From contig NZ_CP102850.1 in assembly GCF_024734075.1 (NCBI RefSeq), positions 4,836,001 through 4,900,000 on the forward strand: 64,000 bases of DNA, written 5' to 3'. Positions 63,058 through 64,000 of this stretch are shown here, in pieces. The notes below the pieces were generated by a model. The model was not told the DNA's origin, ran no database searches, and saw only the letters and a program-made list of their open reading frames with translations. Every line of letters starts with the position of its first letter. Positions within the stretch are counted from its first letter, which is position 1. The position numbers were made by a program, and so were the translations under genes. The stretch is from Gordonia mangrovi. Its GTDB lineage: Bacteria > Actinomycetota > Actinomycetes > Mycobacteriales > Mycobacteriaceae.

Positions 63058-63900
63058 GTGAGCGACACCATGACGTGGACCCAGGCGATCGTGCTCGGCG
63101 CGCTGCAGGGTGTCACCGAGTTTCTGCCGATCTCGTCGTCGGGGCATCTGCGGATCGCCTCGGAGTTGATGTTCGGTGACGACGCCGGGGCCTCGTTCAC
63201 CGCCGTCAGTCAGTTGGGCACCGAGGCCGCGGTGTTGGTGTACTTCGCCCGCGACATCATCCGCATCGTGGCGGCCTGGTTCCGCGGTCTCGCCGATCGC
63301 GCCGAACGCGGGCTCGACTACCGGATCGGCTGGTACGTGATCTTCGCGACGATCCCGATCGGCGTGCTCGGATTCCTGTTGAAAGACCAGATCCGCACCG
63401 TCGGCCGCAACCTGTGGCTCGTGGCCACGGTGCTGATCGTGTTCGCCGGTGTCATCTGGCTGGCCGAGCGTTACGGCACCAAGCAGCGATCCATGCAGCA
63501 ATTGACGTTGCGCGACGGCCTGGTGATGGGACTGGCCCAATGTCTCGCCCTGGTCCCCGGGGTGTCGCGGTCGGGCGCGACCGCCAGCGCCGGGCTGTTC
63601 CTCGGTCTCGAACGTGAGGCCGCGTTCCGGTTCTCGTTCCTGCTCGCCATCCCGGCGGTCACCGCATCCGGGCTGTTCAGTCTCCCCGATGCCTTCAATC
63701 CGAGTGGCGAGGGTATGGAGGCGACCGGTCCGCAGTTGTTCGTCGCGACGCTCATCGCGTTCGTGATCGGGTACGCATCCATCGCGTGGCTGCTGCGGTT
63801 CGTCAGTGCCCACTCGATGAACTGGTTCGGTGCATACCGGGTGATCCTCGGACTCACCGTGATGGGCCTGCTGTCGGCCGGCGTGATCAGCGCGACCTGA
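63058..63900 (+). CDS. uppP: Undecaprenyl-diphosphatase UppP
   Basis: UppP (BacA) dephosphorylates undecaprenyl (decaprenyl) diphosphate, recycling the lipid carrier for peptidoglycan and arabinogalactan. The 280-residue membrane protein has about seven to eight helices. Catalytic motifs are [14 protein letters not shown] (about residues 17-30) and [13 protein letters not shown] (about 166-178), with the conserved Glu, Ser and Arg. The product also confers bacitracin tolerance in other bacteria. The following phosphatase gene is 43 bases away on the same strand with its own -10 box. The pair matches Rv2136c-Rv2135c. Confidence 0.95.
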   Translation: MSDTMTWTQAIVLGALQGVTEFLPISSSGHLRIASELMFGDDAGASFTAVSQLGTEAAVLVYFARDIIRIVAAWFRGLADRAERGLDYRIGWYVIFATIPIGVLGFLLKDQIRTVGRNLWLVATVLIVFAGVIWLAERYGTKQRSMQQLTLRDGLVMGLAQCLALVPGVSRSGATASAGLFLGLEREAAFRFSFLLAIPAVTASGLFSLPDAFNPSGEGMEATGPQLFVATLIAFVIGYASIAWLLRFVSAHSMNWFGAYRVILGLTVMGLLSAGVISAT

Positions 63901-63931
63901 CACACGACCGATACCGGTCGGATGTGACGCC

Positions 63932-63937
63932 TATGGT
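63932..63937 (+). promoter_or_regulatory. -10 box, leaderless histidine phosphatase gene
   Basis: TATGGT ends 6 bases before ATG 63944, predicting a leaderless mRNA. Confidence 0.45.
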
Positions 63938-63943
63938 TGAGAC

Positions 63944-64000
63944 ATGACCGTGATTCTGGTGCGACACGGGCGTTCGACCGCCAACACCTCCGGGGTGCTC
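63944..64000 (+). CDS. Histidine phosphatase family protein (partial)
   Basis: Only the first 19 residues are in the window: MTVILVRHGRSTANTSGVL. The LVRHGRSTAN segment is the phosphohistidine motif of the histidine phosphatase (phosphoglycerate-mutase-like) superfamily. The gene continues past base 64000. Position after uppP matches Rv2135c. The substrate cannot be judged from this fragment. Confidence 0.85.
   Translation, partial: MTVILVRHGRSTANTSGVL

Overview
The window is 64 kb of high-GC core chromosome from a mycolic-acid-producing actinomycete (order Mycobacteriales). Several markers point there: a fabG-inhA pair, an MptB-type mannosyltransferase, the SufR-SufBDCSUT operon, an OpcA-dependent pentose-phosphate operon, RipA with a MoxR/DUF58/VWA operon, aconitase with a linked TetR regulator of AcnR type, and methylmalonyl-CoA mutase with MeaB. 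A lycopene cyclase, an intein-free SufB and two intergenic palindromes argue against Mycobacterium tuberculosis itself. Gordonia or a near relative is my best guess, as an inference only. I saw no prophage, insertion sequence, CRISPR array, rRNA or defence system.

Layout. 1-4230 (+): secG, phosphoenolpyruvate carboxylase and a flavodoxin-fold oxidoreductase. 4232-10693 (-): the operon tkt-tal-zwf-opcA-pgl. 11055-18501: haem O synthase ctaB (+), then qor (-), a 125-residue unknown (+), an ABC exporter with ctaA (-) and mptB (-). 18646-25154 (+): a SufR operator and the complete suf operon. 25202-33027: DUF1992 protein, a small acidic protein, lycopene cyclase, SDR, ABC-F ATPase, acyl-CoA synthetase and a Tat-exported cholesterol-oxidase-like flavoprotein. 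33028-36600 (-): acn then acnR, with a 28-bp palindromic operator over the acn promoter. 36811-45347 (+): membrane protein, ripA, moxR-DUF58-VWA, fabG-inhA-hemH. 45377-54921: unknown, DUF3097, NfeD, SPFH, TVP38, then mutA-mutB-meaB. 55027-64000: LLM flavoprotein, nucleoside hydrolase, MscS channel, tRNA-Leu(GAG), M20 peptidase, PEBP-family protein, pyrD, DUF5703, a beta-propeller-like lipoprotein, uppP and the first 19 codons of a histidine phosphatase.

How the genes work together. The suf operon makes Fe-S clusters and carries a SufR operator upstream. Aconitase is itself an Fe-S enzyme and has its own repressor operator. CtaA and CtaB supply haem A/O and HemH supplies haem. FabG, InhA, MptB, RipA and UppP build the mycolate/lipoglycan/peptidoglycan envelope. 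MutAB-MeaB feed propionyl-CoA carbon into the TCA cycle and PPC replenishes oxaloacetate.

The gene content is ordinary for this order, and I found no clearly new multi-gene system. The more unusual signals are in non-coding DNA: a perfect 49-bp palindrome with a related copy 31 kb away, both in convergent intergenic gaps; exact-looking SufR and AcnR operators; a spaced 12-bp inverted repeat before secG; and more than a dozen genes whose -10 box sits only 6-8 bases before the start codon, which predicts leaderless mRNAs.
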